A stretch of DNA of 64,000 bases from RPQJ01 sp963778185 (GTDB taxonomy: Bacteria > Pseudomonadota > Gammaproteobacteria > Steroidobacterales > Steroidobacteraceae). A program made the position numbers and the translations under genes. Within the stretch, counting starts at the first letter, position 1; every line of letters begins with the position of its first letter. Location of the stretch: positions 1,178,001 to 1,242,000 of the forward strand of contig CAVZTF010000003.1 in NCBI GenBank assembly GCA_963778185.1, read 5' to 3'. The notes beneath the pieces are model-generated. The model worked only from the letters and a program-made list of their open reading frames with translations, was not told where the DNA came from and did no database searches. This document shows positions 17,559 to 25,839 of this stretch, one piece after another.

Positions 17559-18212
17559 TCATCCCCCAACGCCGGGTTTGCATTCCCCGGTTGGATCCGC
17601 TGGTCCAACCGGGGTTTCTTTTTCCGGCTTCCGGTCGAGCATCCGCTCGAGCACGCCGCGCGCTTCCGCGACGCCGCTGCCCGCATGCGCCGAGAACAGC
17701 TGCACGGTCACGCCCTCCCCCAGTTCCTTGCGTACCTGCGCCAGGGTCTTTTGCGCCGCGCCCCGGCCGAGCTTGTCCGACTTCGTGAGCAGTATGTGCA
17801 CAGGGACTTCGCGGGACCGCGCCAGGCCCAGCATGTCGTTGTCGTTGTCGGTGAGCGGGTGGCGCACGTCCATGACCACGATGACGCCGCGCAGCGTTTG
17901 CCGGCGCTGGAAGAAGCCCGAGATCAGCGTGCCCCAGTGGCGGCGCATCTCCCCGGACACGGCGGCGAACCCGTAGCCCGGCAGGTCGACGAGGCGGCGG
18001 CCCGGCTCGAGCTCGAAGAAGTTCAGCAGACGGGTGGCACCGGGTGCCTTGCTGGTCCGCGCGAGCCCCTTGCGCTGGGTGATCGCATTGATGGCGCTCG
18101 ACTTGCCCGCATTGGAGCGCCCTGCGACCGCGACCTCGACACCCGTGTCCGCCGGCAACTGGTGCAGGTCGTTCGCGCTGGTGAGGAATCTGACGGCTGG
18201 ATAGACGGGCAT
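17559..18212 (-). CDS. engB: Ribosome biogenesis GTP-binding protein EngB/YsxC
   Basis: 217 aa. GTPase motifs: G1 GRSNAGKSS, a G2-region Thr in SKAPGATRLLNFF, G3 DLPGYGFAAV and G4 TKSDK. EngB is an essential GTPase that helps late assembly of the large ribosomal subunit. The ATG at 18210-18212 gives the standard MPVYPAVRFLTSANDL N-terminus. The C-terminus has a short Pro/Glu/Gly-rich extension whose DNA contains a + strand terminator (17585-17623). It is divergent from the cytochrome c4 gene with an 84-bp shared upstream region, an arrangement common in gammaproteobacteria. Confidence 0.95.
   Translation of the reverse strand: MPVYPAVRFLTSANDLHQLPADTGVEVAVAGRSNAGKSSAINAITQRKGLARTSKAPGATRLLNFFELEPGRRLVDLPGYGFAAVSGEMRRHWGTLISGFFQRRQTLRGVIVVMDVRHPLTDNDNDMLGLARSREVPVHILLTKSDKLGRGAAQKTLAQVRKELGEGVTVQLFSAHAGSGVAEARGVLERMLDRKPEKETPVGPADPTGECKPGVGG
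17585..17623 (+). terminator. Second + strand terminator, embedded in the engB 3' end
   Basis: A perfect 11-bp stem (17585-17595 with 17604-17614), an 8-nt loop and tttcttttt on the + strand. It is within the last codons of engB (minus), so it would stop read-through from the beta-barrel genes into engB antisense. Confidence 0.75.
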
Positions 18213-18296
18213 GGGCTGGGCCGGAGGACGCGCTTGCGGGCCGCTAGTGTACAATTTGGGGGTTTCCCGCCCCTTTTTTGTTCGGAGTGCCAAGCC

Positions 18297-18908
18297 ATGA
18301 CCGCGAAGCTCGTCACCGCCATTTCCGTGGTGGCCGTCCTCGGCTGGAATGCCTCGGCGCTTGGCGCAGGCTCGCAGGAAGCCGGCCAGGCCAAGGCCGC
18401 GACCTGCTCCGCGTGCCACGGCATGGATGGCAACAGCGTAAACCCGGAGTGGCCGAGCCTTGCCGGCCAGCATGAACCCTACATCCTCGCGCAGCTCAAG
18501 GCGTTCAAGGCCGGCAACCGGCAGAACGCACTGATGTCCCCGATGGCGATGATCCTCTCCGACGAGGACATGGCCGACCTCGCTGCCTACTTCTCCTCGC
18601 AGGCAGTGCGGGGCGGTGAGACCGACCCGTCAAGGCTCAAGCTCGGCCAGCGCGTCTATCGTTCCGGCAAGCCGGAGGCGCAGGTCATGGCCTGCGCCGG
18701 CTGCCACGGTCCGTCCGGCCGCGGCAACGCACCGGCGGCCTACCCGTCCATCCAGGGACAGCACGCCACCTACGTCGCTGCGCAGTTGCGCGCCTACAAG
18801 GCCGGCGCCCGCAGTTCCGACCCGAACCAGATGATGCGCGGCGTGGCGGCAACGCTGTCCGAGGACGAAATCGACGCGGTCGCATCCTATGTCCAGGGCC
18901 TGCGTTGA
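18297..18908 (+). CDS. Cytochrome c4, di-haem
   Basis: 203 aa with a signal peptide (about 1-24) and two class I cytochrome c domains. Haem sites are C37-S-A-C-H and C133-A-G-C-H. Each domain has a distal Met candidate: SPMAMILSDEDM in the first and NQMMRGVAATLSEDEI in the second. Cytochrome c4 carries electrons from the bc1 complex to terminal oxidases (cbb3 or aa3) in the periplasm. The dsbA gene follows 32 bp downstream, an order common in gammaproteobacteria and sensible for a protein made in the oxidising periplasm. Confidence 0.92.
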   Translation: MTAKLVTAISVVAVLGWNASALGAGSQEAGQAKAATCSACHGMDGNSVNPEWPSLAGQHEPYILAQLKAFKAGNRQNALMSPMAMILSDEDMADLAAYFSSQAVRGGETDPSRLKLGQRVYRSGKPEAQVMACAGCHGPSGRGNAPAAYPSIQGQHATYVAAQLRAYKAGARSSDPNQMMRGVAATLSEDEIDAVASYVQGLR

Positions 18909-18940
18909 ACCCAGCCGGCTTGCGCTGGTCTGAACGCCCC

Positions 18941-19585
18941 ATGAACACCCACATCGCGCACCTCGCCCGGTCCCTGCTGGCCGGCGTCCTGCTGCTGGCC
19001 GGCCACCCGGCCCTGTCCGCCGACTTCACGGAAGGCACGCACTACAAGCTCCTGAAGCCCGCCCAACCCACCAACGTGGCGCCCGGCAAGGTCGAGGTCG
19101 TCGAGGTCTTCTGGTATGCGTGCGGCCACTGCTACCTGATCGACCCGAAGGTCGAGTCCTGGGCCCAGAAGGGCAGGCCGGCCAACGTCGAGTTCGTGAA
19201 GCTGCCGGCGACCTGGAACGAGATGCTCAAGACGCACGCCCGCGTGTTCTACACGGTGGAACTGCTCGGCATGCCGCAACTGCACGGCGACGTCTTCCGG
19301 GAGATGAACGTGCGCGGCAACCGCATGGACACGCCGGAGAAGATCGAGGCGTACTTCGTCTCCAAGGGCGTCGCCAAGGCCGAGTTCCAGAAAGCGTTCG
19401 CCGGCTTCGCGGTCGACTCCAGGGTCAACCGCGCCGTGGACCTCAATCGCCGCTATCGCATCGCGAGCACGCCGACCTTCGTCGTGAACGGCAAGTACGT
19501 GACCGACGCCGGCATGGCCGGGTCGGAGGCGAAGCTGTTCGAGGTCATCAATTTCCTGGCGGCAAGGGAAACGCCGGCGGGCTGA
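18941..19585 (+). CDS. dsbA: Thiol:disulfide interchange protein DsbA
   Basis: 214 aa from the ATG at 18941, which places a clean signal peptide (ending ALSA) before DFTEGTHYKLL. The active site is C61-G-H-C64 in VFWYACGHCYLIDP. The cis-Pro motif RIASTPTFVVNGKY completes the thioredoxin fold, with a helical insert between. It introduces disulfides into periplasmic proteins and is re-oxidised by DsbB, which is not in this window. It is probably co-transcribed with cytochrome c4. Confidence 0.93.
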   Translation: MNTHIAHLARSLLAGVLLLAGHPALSADFTEGTHYKLLKPAQPTNVAPGKVEVVEVFWYACGHCYLIDPKVESWAQKGRPANVEFVKLPATWNEMLKTHARVFYTVELLGMPQLHGDVFREMNVRGNRMDTPEKIEAYFVSKGVAKAEFQKAFAGFAVDSRVNRAVDLNRRYRIASTPTFVVNGKYVTDAGMAGSEAKLFEVINFLAARETPAG

Positions 19586-19614
19586 TCGCTTGCGGCGCCT
19601 CGCCACTCCAACGC

Positions 19615-19641
19615 AAGCCCCGCCCCGCGCGGGGCTTCTCG
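19615..19641 (+). terminator. Likely terminator after dsbA
   Basis: A 9-bp stem aagccccgc (19615-19623) with gcggggctt (19629-19637) and a 5-nt loop. The following T-rich part is weak (ctcgttt), so termination may be partial. Confidence 0.5.
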
Positions 19642-19712
19642 TTTCCGGAACCCGCCTGCCTCTGGACGCCGGTCTGTGCTAAAAGGTCGGCCAGTTCGCA
19701 GGGCGCCCGACC

Positions 19713-20687
19713 ATGCTTCGACTCCTCATCCCCACCGGCAGCGGCTATACCTGGGTCGAGCACGCGCCCCCGGCGCAGTTCCCGGACGAATTCCTGTGGG
19801 CCGACCTCTTCGAACCCTCGCAGGAGGAGGAGAAGGCCGTCGAGGCGCTGCTCACGGTCGACGTGCCCACGCGCGACGAGATGAAGGAGATCGAGACCTC
19901 GAACCGGCTCTACGAGGAGAACGGCGCGGTCTACATGACGGCCACCGTGGGCAGCAAGCTCGATTCGGCCAACCCCGAGTCGAGCGCGATCACCTTCATC
20001 CTGGCGAACAACCGCCTGATCACCAATCGCTACGCGGACCCGACGCCGGTGCGCCGGTTCATGAGCTACGTGGAGCGCTCGCCGGCGGCGTGCACCTCCT
20101 CCTCGACGCTGCTCGCGGGTCTGCTCGAGGCGTTCACCGAGCGCATCGCCGACCTGCTCGAGCGGGTGCAGGCGGAACTCGACGCGGTGTCGCTCACGAT
20201 CTTCCCGCGCACCGACGGGTCGGCGGCGAGCAATCGCGACCTGCACGCGATGATCCAGAAGATCGGCGCGAACGGCGACCTGATCTCGAAGGCGCGCGAG
20301 AGTCTCGTCAGCTTCCAGCGGCTGCTCATGTACGTGCAGCAGGCGACCAACGTCACGCTGTCGCAGGACCAGCGCGGCCGCTTCAAGTCGACGCTGCGCG
20401 ACGTGCAGTCGCTCTCCGACCACGCGAGCTTCCTCAACAGCAAGGTGCAGTTCCTGCTCGACGCGGTGCTCGGGCTCATCAACCTCGAGCAGAACAACAT
20501 CATCAAGATCTTCTCCGTCGCCGCGGTGATGTTCCTGCCGCCGACGCTGGTCGCGAGCATCTACGGCATGAACTTCCACCACATGCCGGAGCTCGACAAG
20601 TTCTGGGGTTATCCCGTGGCGCTGATCGCCATGGTGGCCTCGGCCCTCGTCCCGTACCTCTACTTCCGCCGCAAGGGCTGGCTGTAG
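19713..20687 (+). CDS. corA: CorA-family magnesium transporter
   Basis: 324 aa. A long soluble N-terminal domain (about 1-255) precedes two C-terminal transmembrane helices. The selectivity signature GMN lies between them (SIYGMNFHHMPELDKFWGYP). The C-terminus is short and positively charged (YFRRKGWL). CorA forms a pentamer carrying Mg2+, with Co2+ and Ni2+ as side substrates, driven by membrane potential and gated by cytoplasmic Mg2+. The gene stands alone; no Mg2+-sensing leader is evident in its 70-bp upstream gap. Confidence 0.93.
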   Translation: MLRLLIPTGSGYTWVEHAPPAQFPDEFLWADLFEPSQEEEKAVEALLTVDVPTRDEMKEIETSNRLYEENGAVYMTATVGSKLDSANPESSAITFILANNRLITNRYADPTPVRRFMSYVERSPAACTSSSTLLAGLLEAFTERIADLLERVQAELDAVSLTIFPRTDGSAASNRDLHAMIQKIGANGDLISKARESLVSFQRLLMYVQQATNVTLSQDQRGRFKSTLRDVQSLSDHASFLNSKVQFLLDAVLGLINLEQNNIIKIFSVAAVMFLPPTLVASIYGMNFHHMPELDKFWGYPVALIAMVASALVPYLYFRRKGWL

Positions 20688-20723
20688 CCGGCCCCGGCGT
20701 GGCGCCGGTGTTAGGATGACTCC

Positions 20724-21632
20724 ATGGCCAAACCCACGATAACCAACATGGCGGTGTTCTGCGATTTCGAGAACGTCGCCCTCGGCGTCCGCGACGCCAA
20801 GTACTCGAAGTTCGACATCGGCAAGGTGCTCGAGAAGCTGCTCCTGAAGGGCAGCATCGTCGTCAAGAAGGCCTACTGCGACTGGGAGCGCTACAAGGAA
20901 TTCAAGGCGCCGATGCACGAGGCCTCGTTCGAGCTGATCGAGATCCCGCACGTGCGCATGTCCGGCAAGAACTCGGCGGACATCCGCATGGTCGTCGACG
21001 CGCTCGACCTCTGCTACACGAAGGCGCACGTGGACACGTTCGTCGTCGTGAGCGGCGACTCGGACTTCTCCCCGCTGGTGAGCAAGCTGCGCGAAAACAA
21101 CAAGCTCGTGATCGGCGTGGGCGTGAAGAGCTCCACGTCCGACCTGCTGATCGCCAACTGCGACGAGTTCATCTACTACGACGACCTCGTCCGCAAGGAG
21201 GAGCAGCGGCGTGGCCGGCGCAAGTCGCCCGCGAAGCCGGCGGCCCCGCCGGCCAGGCAGGCGGCGCAGGGCGCGACGACGGCACCCGCCCAGGCGCCCG
21301 CCCACACGGGCACTTCCGAGGCGGCACCGGCTGAACCCACGACCGCCGTCCCGGTCGAGACGCCGAGGACCGAGGACGAGAAGAAGCAGGAGGCCTTCGA
21401 CCTCGTGCTTGCGACCATCGAGGCCCTGGCCGAGGACCGCGAGGAGGACGAGAAGATCTGGGGCTCGATGATCAAGCAGGCGCTGAAGCGGCAGCGGCCG
21501 GGCTTCAACGAGACCTATCACGGCTTCCGCAGCTTCAGCCAACTGCTCGAGGAGGCGCAGGCGCGCAAGCTGATCGAGATCGAGAAGGACGAGAAGTCCG
21601 GTGGCTACGTCGTGACGGCGGTCAGCGGCTAG
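20724..21632 (+). CDS. NYN-domain ribonuclease-like protein with OST-HTH/LOTUS domain
   Basis: 302 aa. The N-terminal NYN (LabA/DUF88, PIN-like) domain covers about 1-150, with acidic catalytic residues in FCDFENVALG, NSADIRMVVDAL and VVSGDSDFSPLVSKLR. A low-complexity Ala/Pro linker (about 155-215) leads to a C-terminal OST-HTH/LOTUS domain (about 220-300, WGSMIKQALKRQRPGFNE). LOTUS domains bind RNA, often G-rich or G-quadruplex forms, so a nuclease acting on structured RNA is likely. The bacterial function is not established. It stands between corA and a desaturase with short gaps. Confidence 0.88.
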   Translation: MAKPTITNMAVFCDFENVALGVRDAKYSKFDIGKVLEKLLLKGSIVVKKAYCDWERYKEFKAPMHEASFELIEIPHVRMSGKNSADIRMVVDALDLCYTKAHVDTFVVVSGDSDFSPLVSKLRENNKLVIGVGVKSSTSDLLIANCDEFIYYDDLVRKEEQRRGRRKSPAKPAAPPARQAAQGATTAPAQAPAHTGTSEAAPAEPTTAVPVETPRTEDEKKQEAFDLVLATIEALAEDREEDEKIWGSMIKQALKRQRPGFNETYHGFRSFSQLLEEAQARKLIEIEKDEKSGGYVVTAVSG

Positions 21633-21647
21633 CGGGCGCGTCCGGAC

Positions 21648-22667
21648 ATGAACAGCGCCGCCCACGCTGATTCCACCGCGACGCTTCGCGAACTCGTCAG
21701 GCCCTACGCCCAGCCGATTCCCCGCAAGGCGCTGGGTCAGCTGGCCAATACCCTGCTGCCGTTCGCGGCGCTGTGGACGATTGCCGTGCTGGCGCTCGAG
21801 TGGAGCAGCGGCTGGTCGCTGCTGCTGGTGGCGCCGCTCGCGGGGCTCTACGTGCGGCTGTTCATCATCCAGCACGACTGCGGCCACGGCTCGTTCTTCG
21901 CGAGCCCGCGGATGAACCGTGTCGTCGGCGCGGTGCTCGGCTTGCTCACGTTCTTCCCGTTCGCCTACTGGCGGACGACGCACGCGATCCACCACGGGAC
22001 CTCCGGGAACCTCGACCGTCGCGGGCTTGGCGACATCGAGACGCTGACCGTGCGCGAGTACCGGTCACGGCCGTGGATCGGCCGCCTTGCCTACCGCCTC
22101 TATCGCAGCACGCCTGTGCTGCTCGGCATCGGTCCGTTCTACCAGTTCGTCATCAAGCATCGCTTTCCGTTCGACCTGCCGCGGACGTTCCAGAAGGAAT
22201 GGGCGAGCGCGTTCTGGAACGACCTCGCTCTCCTCGTCGCGGGCGGGACGCTCTGCTGGGCGATCGGCTGGCAGGCGGTCGTCACGGTGCAGCTGCCCCT
22301 CATGATCATCGCCGGCGCGGCGGGCGTCTGGCTCTTTTACGTGCAGCACCAGTTCGAGCGCGCCTATTGGGTGCGCCAGGACCAGTGGGATGCGCAGTCG
22401 GCGGCGATGGCGGGCAGCTCGTTCTACGACCTGCCGCGGATGCTGCACTGGTTCACCGGAAACATCGGCTACCACCACATCCACCACCTCTCGAGCCGGG
22501 TGCCGAACTACCGGTTGCGTGAGTGCTTCGAGTCGGACCCGCGCCTGCAGTCGGCGCCGCGGCTCACGCTCCGCAACAGCCTGCGCTGTGCGCGACTGAA
22601 GCTGTGGGACGAGGATGAGGGACGATTGGTCGGGTTCGCGGAACCGGCTTCCGGTGCCCGGGCCTGA
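21648..22667 (+). CDS. Membrane fatty acid desaturase
   Basis: 339 aa. Three histidine boxes of acyl-lipid desaturases are in order: HDCGHGS (about residue 76), HAIHHGTSG (about 111) and HIHHLSSRVPNY (about 275). At least four hydrophobic segments flank them. The di-iron enzyme introduces a double bond into membrane acyl chains, most often delta-9, using ferredoxin or cytochrome b5-type electrons. It starts 15 bp after the NYN gene. It is the last ordinary chromosomal gene before the accessory island. The 22668-22857 gap contains no gene I can support. Confidence 0.9.
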   Translation: MNSAAHADSTATLRELVRPYAQPIPRKALGQLANTLLPFAALWTIAVLALEWSSGWSLLLVAPLAGLYVRLFIIQHDCGHGSFFASPRMNRVVGAVLGLLTFFPFAYWRTTHAIHHGTSGNLDRRGLGDIETLTVREYRSRPWIGRLAYRLYRSTPVLLGIGPFYQFVIKHRFPFDLPRTFQKEWASAFWNDLALLVAGGTLCWAIGWQAVVTVQLPLMIIAGAAGVWLFYVQHQFERAYWVRQDQWDAQSAAMAGSSFYDLPRMLHWFTGNIGYHHIHHLSSRVPNYRLRECFESDPRLQSAPRLTLRNSLRCARLKLWDEDEGRLVGFAEPASGARA

Positions 22668-22857
22668 GGGTGTGGATTCCGTGACTAGATGACCGGAATT
22701 CCGACTGGCTCTGGCCATATTCCCGGCATTTTTCTGGGGAGGGCAGTAAATTCTTCCGCCCGAGTTTGGCCAGTTTCGCTTTCTTACGGCTAGAAATGGC
22801 CACCTTCCTGACTGCGATTCACTGAGGCCGGGGCGGCAGGGCCGTCCTTGCACGGAG

Positions 22858-23250
22858 CTAGCGCCTATTGGACGTTCGGAATGCCAATGAGTCTCGGAAC
22901 ACTGTCTGGAACTGCATCCAACCGCGCAGATATCCGTGCCCGTATCGAGTGGAGAGATCTACGTGCGGAGCCCCTACCATACTAATCGCATCGGGCTGAA
23001 CCACCGCGCGCGCCAAGGTTTCGGCTTCGGAGCGCACAGTTCCAAGCCGACCCTCTTGTTCAGGGTCGACGAGAATCACCAAGCTAATTTCGTAAGCCTC
23101 ACTGGGGCCTAGTTCTTCACTAGGGGTCACTCGCGCATAAATATCCTGAACGCCGTTCGCGGCCAGCCGAACGAGGGAACTCTGAATCTTGGCCACGTTC
23201 CGGCTGAGGCGCCTGTCGAAGGTCGCGTCCCGCGGAGTGGTGTACGAGTC
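22858..23250 (-). pseudogene. Unknown protein, 5' end cut by IS256
   Basis: The minus strand encodes about 130 residues ending ..FRDSLAFRTSNRR. The reading frame continues upstream only into the end of the IS256 element at 23251, so the true N-terminus is missing. Visible features are an Arg/Lys-rich start (DRRLSRNVAKIQSSLVRLA), a beta-strand-rich middle (YEISLVILVDPEQEGRLG) and no membrane segment. I do not recognise a family. GC is lower than in the chromosomal genes, consistent with an imported gene interrupted by the insertion. Confidence 0.5.
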
Positions 23251-24540
23251 GTGAGTCCTGGTCTGGTTGGACTCGTGCTCAGCTGACCACGGCGGACAGC
23301 CGAGCGGGTTGATTGTCACTCAGGGTCCGCAGCGCCTCAAGGGACATGTAGCGACGCTGCAGTTGCCACTCGTCGTTCTGCTCGAGCAGCAGCGCGCCGA
23401 CGAGCCGCGTGATCGAGGCTTCGTTCGGGAAGATGCCGACGACGTCGGTGCGCCGCTTGATCTCGGCGTTGAGCCTCTCCAGCGGATTGGTGCTGTGGAT
23501 CTGCGTGCGGTGCGCCTTGGGGAAGGTCATGAACGCGAGCACGTCGGCCTCGGCGCCGTCCATCAGCTCGGCGAGCTTCGGGAACTTGCCGCGCAGCTGA
23601 TCGGCGACCAGCGCGCCACTGCGCGCTCGCCGTCTCGAACGACTCCTGCGCGAACGCGGTGTTGATCGCGGCGAGCACCATCTGCCGCTGGCCCTTGCCG
23701 GCGTGCGCGAGCGCGTTTCGGAGGAAGTGCACCTTGCAGCGCTGCCAGGTGGCGGCGAGCACCTTGGCGGCGGCGGCCTTCAAGCCCCTCGTGCGCATCG
23801 GAGATCACCAGCTTCACGCCGCGCAGCCCACGGCGCGTCAGGGAGCGCAGGAAGTCGGTCCAGAACGGCTCCGCCTCCGAGGGGCCGATCGCCATGCCGA
23901 GCAGCTCGCGCACGCCCTCGGCGTTCACGGCGACGGCGATTATTACCGCCTTGGAGACGATGCGGCCGGCCTCCCGACCCTTCACGTAGGTCGCATCGAT
24001 CCACAGGTACGGCCAGTCGCCCTCGAGCGGGCCGGCTGAGGAACGCGTTGACCCGCTCGTCGATCTCCGCGCACAGCCGCGACACCTGGCTCTTGGAGAT
24101 GCCGCTCATGCCCATCGCCTTCACCAGCTCGTCCACCGAGCGCGTCGAGACGCCCTGCACGTAGGCTTCCTGGATCACGGCGGCCAGGGCCTTCTCGGCC
24201 GTCCGGCGCGGCTCGAGGAACGGCGGGAAGTAGCTGCCCGAGCGCAGCTTCGGGATCTTCACCGCGATCGAGCCGGCGCGGGTCTCCCACAGCCGCTCGC
24301 GGTAGCCGTTGCGGCTGTTCTGCCGATCGGGACTGCGCTCGCCGTAGCCGGCGGCGCAGAGGTTCTCGACGTCGAACTGCATCACCCGCTCGACGATGTG
24401 GCTGGATCATCTCGCGCAGCAGATCGGTGTCCGCCCCCTTTTCCAGAAGGTCGGCAAGTGCAATGCTGGGCTTGGTGGTCATCGTGGTGTTCTCCGGTTC
24501 AGGGTCAGGTGTGGTAACCCAACCTTAAACCAGGACCCAC
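23251..24540 (-). mobile_element. IS256-family insertion sequence with decayed transposase
   Basis: About 1.29 kb. Imperfect terminal inverted repeats are visible: gtgagtcctggtctggttgg starting at 23251 and, reading inward from 24540 on the other strand, gtgggtcctggtttaaggtt. The first 12 bases differ at one position. No 8-9 bp target duplication is evident. The element interrupts the unknown gene at 22858. Its transposase is broken by four frameshifts, so it cannot move by itself. Confidence 0.75.
23279..24482 (-). pseudogene. IS256-family (mutator-type) transposase, four frameshifts
   Basis: Joining frames gives a nearly complete 400-aa transposase: start TTKPSIALADLLEKGADTDL, then MQFDVENLCAAGYGERS, the first catalytic Asp in WIDATYVKGREAG, the second in LVISDAHEGLKAA, and the Glu region STNPLERLNAEIKRRTDVVG to the stop. 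Breaks fall near 24401, 24030, 23781 and 23610. In each case the sequence carries one extra base (c, c, g, t). No in-frame stop or larger gap occurs between them. Either the copy is recently dead, or these positions need read-level checking. Confidence 0.8.
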
Positions 24541-24664
24541 GATGGCCGCCTTCCCGGCGGCCCGACCGGCTTAAACCCCGGCGACGATCGCCGGCGGCTC
24601 AGCCCGTCACTCGTACACCACGTCCGGGGACGTCACCTCTAGGCATGACTGGTCTACCATTGCC

Positions 24665-25003
24665 TTGGCGACGACAGCGGCGACACACGCACCGAGGCCG
24701 CCATCCCTTTACGACTTCTCCAGGCAGCTTGATATCGAACCAAAGGCGATTCGGCTCATGCTTCCGGACGAAGCGGCTGCACTGGTCTCGGCAGCTAGGT
24801 CCGCAAAGGCAAACGAAATTGACCAGCAGACTTTGGCGGTTCGCACTGCCTATCTGGAGTCGGCCAAGGCGCTTGCCGCACAGGGGAAGGCAATCAACAC
24901 GAAGTCCCTTCAGACGCATTCCGGCATTTTCGTCTTCAACCTGAAGAAATCGTGGCGCCACGAAGTGTTGCGCGAGGCGCTAGATCAATACCGCCTCAAA
25001 TGA
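24665..25003 (+). CDS. Hypothetical protein, possibly 5'-truncated
   Basis: 112 aa from a TTG start. The frame is open from 24575 without an ATG, so this may be the C-terminal part of a gene cut by IS256. The visible sequence is soluble and helix-rich: PPSLYDFSRQLDIEPKAIRL, a polar helical middle (SAARSAKANEIDQQTLAVR) and a basic C-terminus (KSWRHEVLREALDQYRLK). Base composition is less GC-rich than the chromosomal backbone. No family recognised. It is the only + strand gene in the island. Confidence 0.35.
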   Translation: MATTAATHAPRPPSLYDFSRQLDIEPKAIRLMLPDEAAALVSAARSAKANEIDQQTLAVRTAYLESAKALAAQGKAINTKSLQTHSGIFVFNLKKSWRHEVLREALDQYRLK

Positions 25004-25029
25004 TGAGCGGCGATCAAGGTTGCCTCGAA

Positions 25030-25204
25030 TCGTGCTCATTTGGCGCCAGCGTGAGCGATCCGGGCGCATAGGCGAACCGCGCCGAGAAGCCGTTCGCATC
25101 GCCGATCGCGGTCGGGTAGTTGTAGCTCGACTAGGCGACGGTCGCACCGCCGCGGCTCGTCAGGTTGCCATTGCCGTCATACCCGTAGGCGGCGCGCGCT
25201 CGGC
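25030..25204 (-). pseudogene. Rhs/YD-repeat core fragment
   Basis: On the minus strand the codons read AYGYDGNGNLTSRGGATVA, an in-frame TAG, then SSYNYPTAIGDANGFSARFA. This is a YD-repeat (YDxxGNLT) of Rhs core proteins, with a TGG-to-TAG nonsense change at the position where W/Y is usual. Both ends fade out. It is a leftover of a large Rhs polymorphic toxin gene. Confidence 0.65.
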
Positions 25205-25340
25205 CTACTTCACCCAGCGACGCAAGTCGCCCGTCGCGCAGTCGGCCTTGCCGGCGATTGACTCGATCGCCGCCCACCGCGAGTTGTACTCGTCCCGGTC
25301 CGCGGCGACCAACCGGACAGCGCCCCTGCCTAATAAAGTA
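25205..25340 (-). pseudogene. IS3-family orfA fragment
   Basis: About 40 residues on the minus strand: AVRLVAADRDEYNSRWAAIE followed by SIAGKADCATGDLRRWVK and a TAG at 25205-25207. This matches the N-terminal helix-turn-helix of IS3-group OrfA proteins (..YxSQWAAIxSIAxKxGCxxETLRxWVR). The start and the rest of the element are missing. It interrupts Rhs-derived sequence on both sides. Confidence 0.6.
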
Positions 25341-25399
25341 GAGCGCCCCCAGATACCCGTTGATCGTGTCACTTCAGGACGGCTCGCCGCAGGCGCTCG

Positions 25400-25549
25400 G
25401 TCAGGCGCAATCAGCGCCTCGTGGTCGGTGTAGCCGCGCCGCGTGGGGCCGGCGATCGCCTGCCACTCGGTGGCCCAAGCCCGCCGTCGGGCGGACGCAG
25501 CGTGGCGCCACCCACTGATGTCTTGAGGTGAAGTCCTGCGCTGAGGCAC
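25400..25549 (-). pseudogene. Rhs core/C-terminal junction fragment
   Basis: A short minus-strand segment contains RRGYTDHEALIA. It resembles the RGYTxHExL motif that precedes the variable toxin tip in Rhs proteins. It is followed by the IS3 fragment rather than by the usual GLIxMNGRxYDP block, so it is a displaced remnant. Nothing else is recognisable between 25341 and 25561. Confidence 0.45.
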
Positions 25550-25561
25550 CGGCAGGTCGAT

Positions 25562-25825
25562 TCATCTAATGCGTTTCATCGTGCTCCAGTCTGGCAATGC
25601 CTGCCATCGTATATTTGATGCGTCGTGTCGCTGTAGCATCCCAGCAACCTCGAACTCCTCGGAATCATCTTCATAGAACAATGTGACGGCCATACCATCA
25701 ACCAGCCCTAGCTCATCAGCTACTTCGTCGAGCGGCCTTCTCGGTATTCCATATCTCAGCAACCAGCAGGGACCTTCACCTTCAAGCCCGCCTGAGTTGA
25801 AGTCTGCGTAGATGCGCAATTTCAT
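25562..25825 (-). CDS. Small acidic protein, candidate immunity protein of the adjacent toxin tip
   Basis: 87 aa from the ATG at 25823-25825, preceded by a gagg ribosome-binding site; a TTG eight codons upstream is less likely. The start is MKLRIYADFNSGGLEGEG, and an acidic strand region (ALFYEDD-like: VTLFYEDDSEEFEVAG) and a C-terminal WQALPDWSTMKRIR follow. It begins 14 bp after the stop of the Rhs toxin-like fragment on the same strand, where immunity genes of Rhs toxins lie. The immunity role rests on position and size. Similar small proteins occur widely as hypotheticals. No signal peptide or membrane segment, so it would act in the cytoplasm. Confidence 0.5.
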   Translation of the reverse strand: MKLRIYADFNSGGLEGEGPCWLLRYGIPRRPLDEVADELGLVDGMAVTLFYEDDSEEFEVAGMLQRHDASNIRWQALPDWSTMKRIR

Positions 25826-25839
25826 GTGAACCTCGGGAT

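Noticed and set aside
19548..21995. An 815-codon minus-strand open frame opposite corA and the NYN gene
   Set aside because: Low-complexity Arg/Leu/Val-rich translation with no domain; antisense to two well-supported genes.
22676..22686. attccgtgact shared with the IS110 end, considered as another IS110 remnant
   Set aside because: Only 11 bp match and no inverted repeat nearby; chance or too short to support.
22564..22803. Minus-strand small basic open frame (start AISSRKKAKLAKLG) after the desaturase
   Set aside because: GTG start with a Shine-Dalgarno touching it, runs antisense into the desaturase 3' end, and loses protein-like character after about 30 residues.
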